Shown: positions 62,368 to 64,000 of the stretch, piece by piece
Layout of the letters: each line of letters begins with the position of its first letter
Numbering within the stretch: the stretch's first letter is position 1
Origin: Akkermansiaceae bacterium
Lineage (GTDB): Bacteria > Verrucomicrobiota > Verrucomicrobiia > Verrucomicrobiales > Akkermansiaceae
Direction: 5' to 3'
Assembly (NCBI GenBank): GCA_030725745.1
Contig: JANRFH010000003.1
Span: 171,852-235,851 of the forward strand
DNA: 64,000 bases
Made by a program: the position numbers and the translations under genes
The notes under the pieces: model-generated
Database searches by the model: none
What the model was told of the DNA's origin: nothing
Seen by the model: the letters and a program-made list of their open reading frames with translations, nothing else

Positions 62368-63108
62368 TTAGCTTAGCTTGCGGATTTTGATGCGTTTCCA
62401 GTACATACGGTCGCGCCAGTCATCGAAATGATCGGTGAAATTTGTTAGACGGGTGGTGGTGGCGACTGTTTCCCCGGCGGCGAGGACTTCGTTCAGGCTG
62501 TCCGGGGTGGTGAGGGAGCGGACGGTGGGGAAAAGGGCGGCGAGGCGCTTGCGGGTGGCGGTTTGCTTGGCGCGGTGGCCGGTGCCGATGACGAGGTTGA
62601 GCGCGAGAATACCTCCGGGCGCGAGGGATTTCTGGACGAGACTGAGCCAGTCGCTATCGCACTCATCGGCGCGGAAGACGTCTTCATCGCCAGCGAGGTA
62701 GAGATCGTCGATGATGACGTCGAACTTGCGGCGGTTGCTTTTCATCCACGCGTAGGCGTCGGCGATTTCGATGCGGGCTTCAGTTTCTGAAAGGCTCATC
62801 TCTTCCTTGGCGAGTTCGATGAGCTCGCTATCGAGATCCACGCCCGTGAGTTCCGCTTCAGGCAAGAGATGGCGCAGGGTGCGGAGTGCGGTCCCGCCGG
62901 CGACACCGAGCATGAGGATGGATTTCGGCCTGCCATTTCCATGAAGAAGGGCGCCAGCAGCGATGAGATCCCATGCGAGGCCGGTGAGGAAACGACTCCG
63001 GTGCATCTGAGCGTGGATCGCCCCGGCGACCCTAAACTCTGTGGCGAGATCCGATTTCCAGACGCTGATTTTCTGGAAACGCGTTTCGAACTCCCGAGTT
63101 TTTCTCAT
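62368..63108 (-). CDS. Spermidine-synthase-like methyltransferase-fold protein
   Basis: A 246-residue protein with the polyamine-synthase/Rossmann motif ILMLGVAGGTALRTLRHLLP, ELTGVDLDSELIELAKEEM and the catalytic-region VIIDDLYLAGDEDVFRA. This architecture is shared by SpeE and by SAM-dependent methyltransferases. The N-terminal beta-barrel of true SpeE is short here, and the usual SpeE aspartate is replaced within IDDLYL, so I would not assume spermidine synthesis. It lies 62 bp from rarA on the same strand. Confidence 0.7.
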   Translation of the reverse strand: MRKTREFETRFQKISVWKSDLATEFRVAGAIHAQMHRSRFLTGLAWDLIAAGALLHGNGRPKSILMLGVAGGTALRTLRHLLPEAELTGVDLDSELIELAKEEMSLSETEARIEIADAYAWMKSNRRKFDVIIDDLYLAGDEDVFRADECDSDWLSLVQKSLAPGGILALNLVIGTGHRAKQTATRKRLAALFPTVRSLTTPDSLNEVLAAGETVATTTRLTNFTDHFDDWRDRMYWKRIKIRKLS

Positions 63109-63211
63109 TACTAATGAAAAGCCCTACAGGATGTGTAGAAGCGGAGGAAGAAATATCATTGGGCGGCAATTGGTTTGCCTGATGGGTATGGATAAAATAG
63201 GTATTCCTCCA

Positions 63212-64000
63212 ATGAACGATTGGTATTTCGCAAAAAATGGGCAGCAGCTGGGCCCGGTAAGCTCTGAGGAAATCAAGCGCATGATTACCGCCGGTGAGTT
63301 AGATCCGACGAAGGACTTGGTCTGGAATCCGCGGATGACCGATTGGTTACCAGCATTCGAAGTCCCGGAGCTTATTGCTCAGGCACCACTGATCCCCAAT
63401 CCAGGTATGGTTGCCGAGCAACCTTTCGCCTATCAAACGACCACGGGTGAACTAGGAGAAATAGAGCCTGGAAGTGAACCGATCATCGCGACGGCATGCG
63501 TGAAGCGCGCCTTTGATCTTACGGTGAACAACATCGGCCCTATTCTGATCATCACGATCATCTATGTAGTCATCAGCATGGCCGTCTCTGCTGGCTTACA
63601 GGTATTGGATCACGCTATGGGGTTGGAACCCACGGGCCAATTTTTCTCTAAGGATTTCGACAACGGCTCGGGTGTTAGCTACAATTTTTACGCTGGAGGA
63701 GACGATCAACTCAGCCCGTTCAGTTCGTTGATTTCGAGTATCATCAGCGTTTTCTTCATGCTTGGGGCAACGCGAATCGGGCTGCGTATCGCTTCCGGGC
63801 ATTCTTTTGATATCGGCATGCTTTTTTCCGGCGCTAGGTGGCTTATCAAAGGCTTTATCGCCTACTTTATTTATATGGTCGTCGTCACGTTAGGATTCAT
63901 TTGCCTGATAGTCCCCGGCATATTTCTGATGGTGCGTCTAGGTGCTTACATGAATGCCATGGTAGAGAGGGACATGGGCATCATTGAGTCTCTGAAATAC
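63212..64000 (+). CDS. GYF_2-domain membrane protein (partial, runs off window)
   Basis: From ATG 63212 (MNDWYFAKNGQQLGPV) the frame stays open to the end of the window. Residues 1-52 form a GYF_2 (DUF4339) domain (SSEEIKRMITAGELDP, DWLPAFEVPEL). A linker is followed by hydrophobic helices (NNIGPILIITIIYVVISMAV, ISSIISVFFMLGATRIGLRI, GFIAYFIYMVVVTLGFICLI) that are typical of the DUF975-like membrane module found with such domains. Upstream ATGs at 63182 and 63188 are in frame. Role unknown. Confidence 0.75.
   Translation, partial: MNDWYFAKNGQQLGPVSSEEIKRMITAGELDPTKDLVWNPRMTDWLPAFEVPELIAQAPLIPNPGMVAEQPFAYQTTTGELGEIEPGSEPIIATACVKRAFDLTVNNIGPILIITIIYVVISMAVSAGLQVLDHAMGLEPTGQFFSKDFDNGSGVSYNFYAGGDDQLSPFSSLISSIISVFFMLGATRIGLRIASGHSFDIGMLFSGARWLIKGFIAYFIYMVVVTLGFICLIVPGIFLMVRLGAYMNAMVERDMGIIESLKY

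Noticed and set aside
62368-63108. Assignment as true spermidine synthase SpeE paired with carboxynorspermidine synthase
   Set aside because: Genes are 24 kb apart, and the beta-barrel and substrate residues are not clearly those of SpeE.

Overview
This is a bacterial chromosomal window of roughly 58-60 % GC (estimated by eye). It most resembles a member of Verrucomicrobiota (Verrucomicrobiales-like). The clues are two exported proteins ending in the short PEP-CTERM-type tail used in that phylum (VPEPSAALLGALGSLMLLRRRR), two ECF sigma factor/Ser-Thr kinase pairs, SHD1-domain and sulfatase proteins, carboxynorspermidine synthase, a GYF_2 membrane protein, and many palindromic intergenic repeats. 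I saw no rRNA, tRNA, CRISPR array or prophage.

Layout. 1-2336: end of a phosphate uptake operon (pstA tail, pstB, two tandem phoU). 2442-5394: succinate dehydrogenase sdhC and sdhA, split by a decayed four-helix-bundle cassette, with no sdhB after them. 5425-5991: a ParD/ParE-type toxin-antitoxin pair whose toxin has an internal stop. 6386-9932: a small exported protein, a lone modA, a rhomboid protease, and an unusual in-frame chimera of the start of cbb3 oxidase subunit I (CcoN) with an AraC DNA-binding domain. 10166-14187 (minus): lipoprotein, amidoligase and P1B metal ATPase in one operon. 14271-20021: menB, sua5, ndk, chrA and small genes separated by foldback repeats. 20043-27882: parallel beta-helix protein, rlmN, an SHD1 metallopeptidase, an exported protein of unknown role and two divergent PEP-CTERM proteins. 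28137-33662: ECF/kinase module 1, pdhAB and a membrane protein. 33881-35698: dnaN and yebC. 35776-45709: exported protein, carboxynorspermidine synthase, OsmC, ECF/kinase module 2, AI-2E exporter family, PhoH. 45956-54041: histone-H1-like/DUF2934 protein, a TonB-like-anchored OmpA protein coupled to a second rlmN paralogue, M16 peptidase and fumC. 54207-64000: lipoprotein, sulfatase, msrA, GH57, trmD, AlbA_2 ATPase, rarA, a spermidine-synthase-like protein and a GYF_2 protein that runs off the end.

Working together: menB, type-B-like sdhCA, fumC and pdhAB indicate menaquinone-based respiration with pyruvate oxidation and a TCA cycle. The ccoN fragment suggests a high-affinity cbb3 oxidase operon once lay near 9 kb. 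Sulfatase, GH57, PEP-CTERM and beta-helix proteins suggest polysaccharide use and surface export.

The most noteworthy items are the CcoN-AraC chimera, the coupled lipoprotein/amidoligase/ATPase operon, the two sigma/kinase modules with atypical kinases, and repeated cases in which intergenic palindromic repeats have become coding sequence (ModA signal peptide, ChrA N-terminus, RarA linker). All calls come from reading the sequence; no database search was run.
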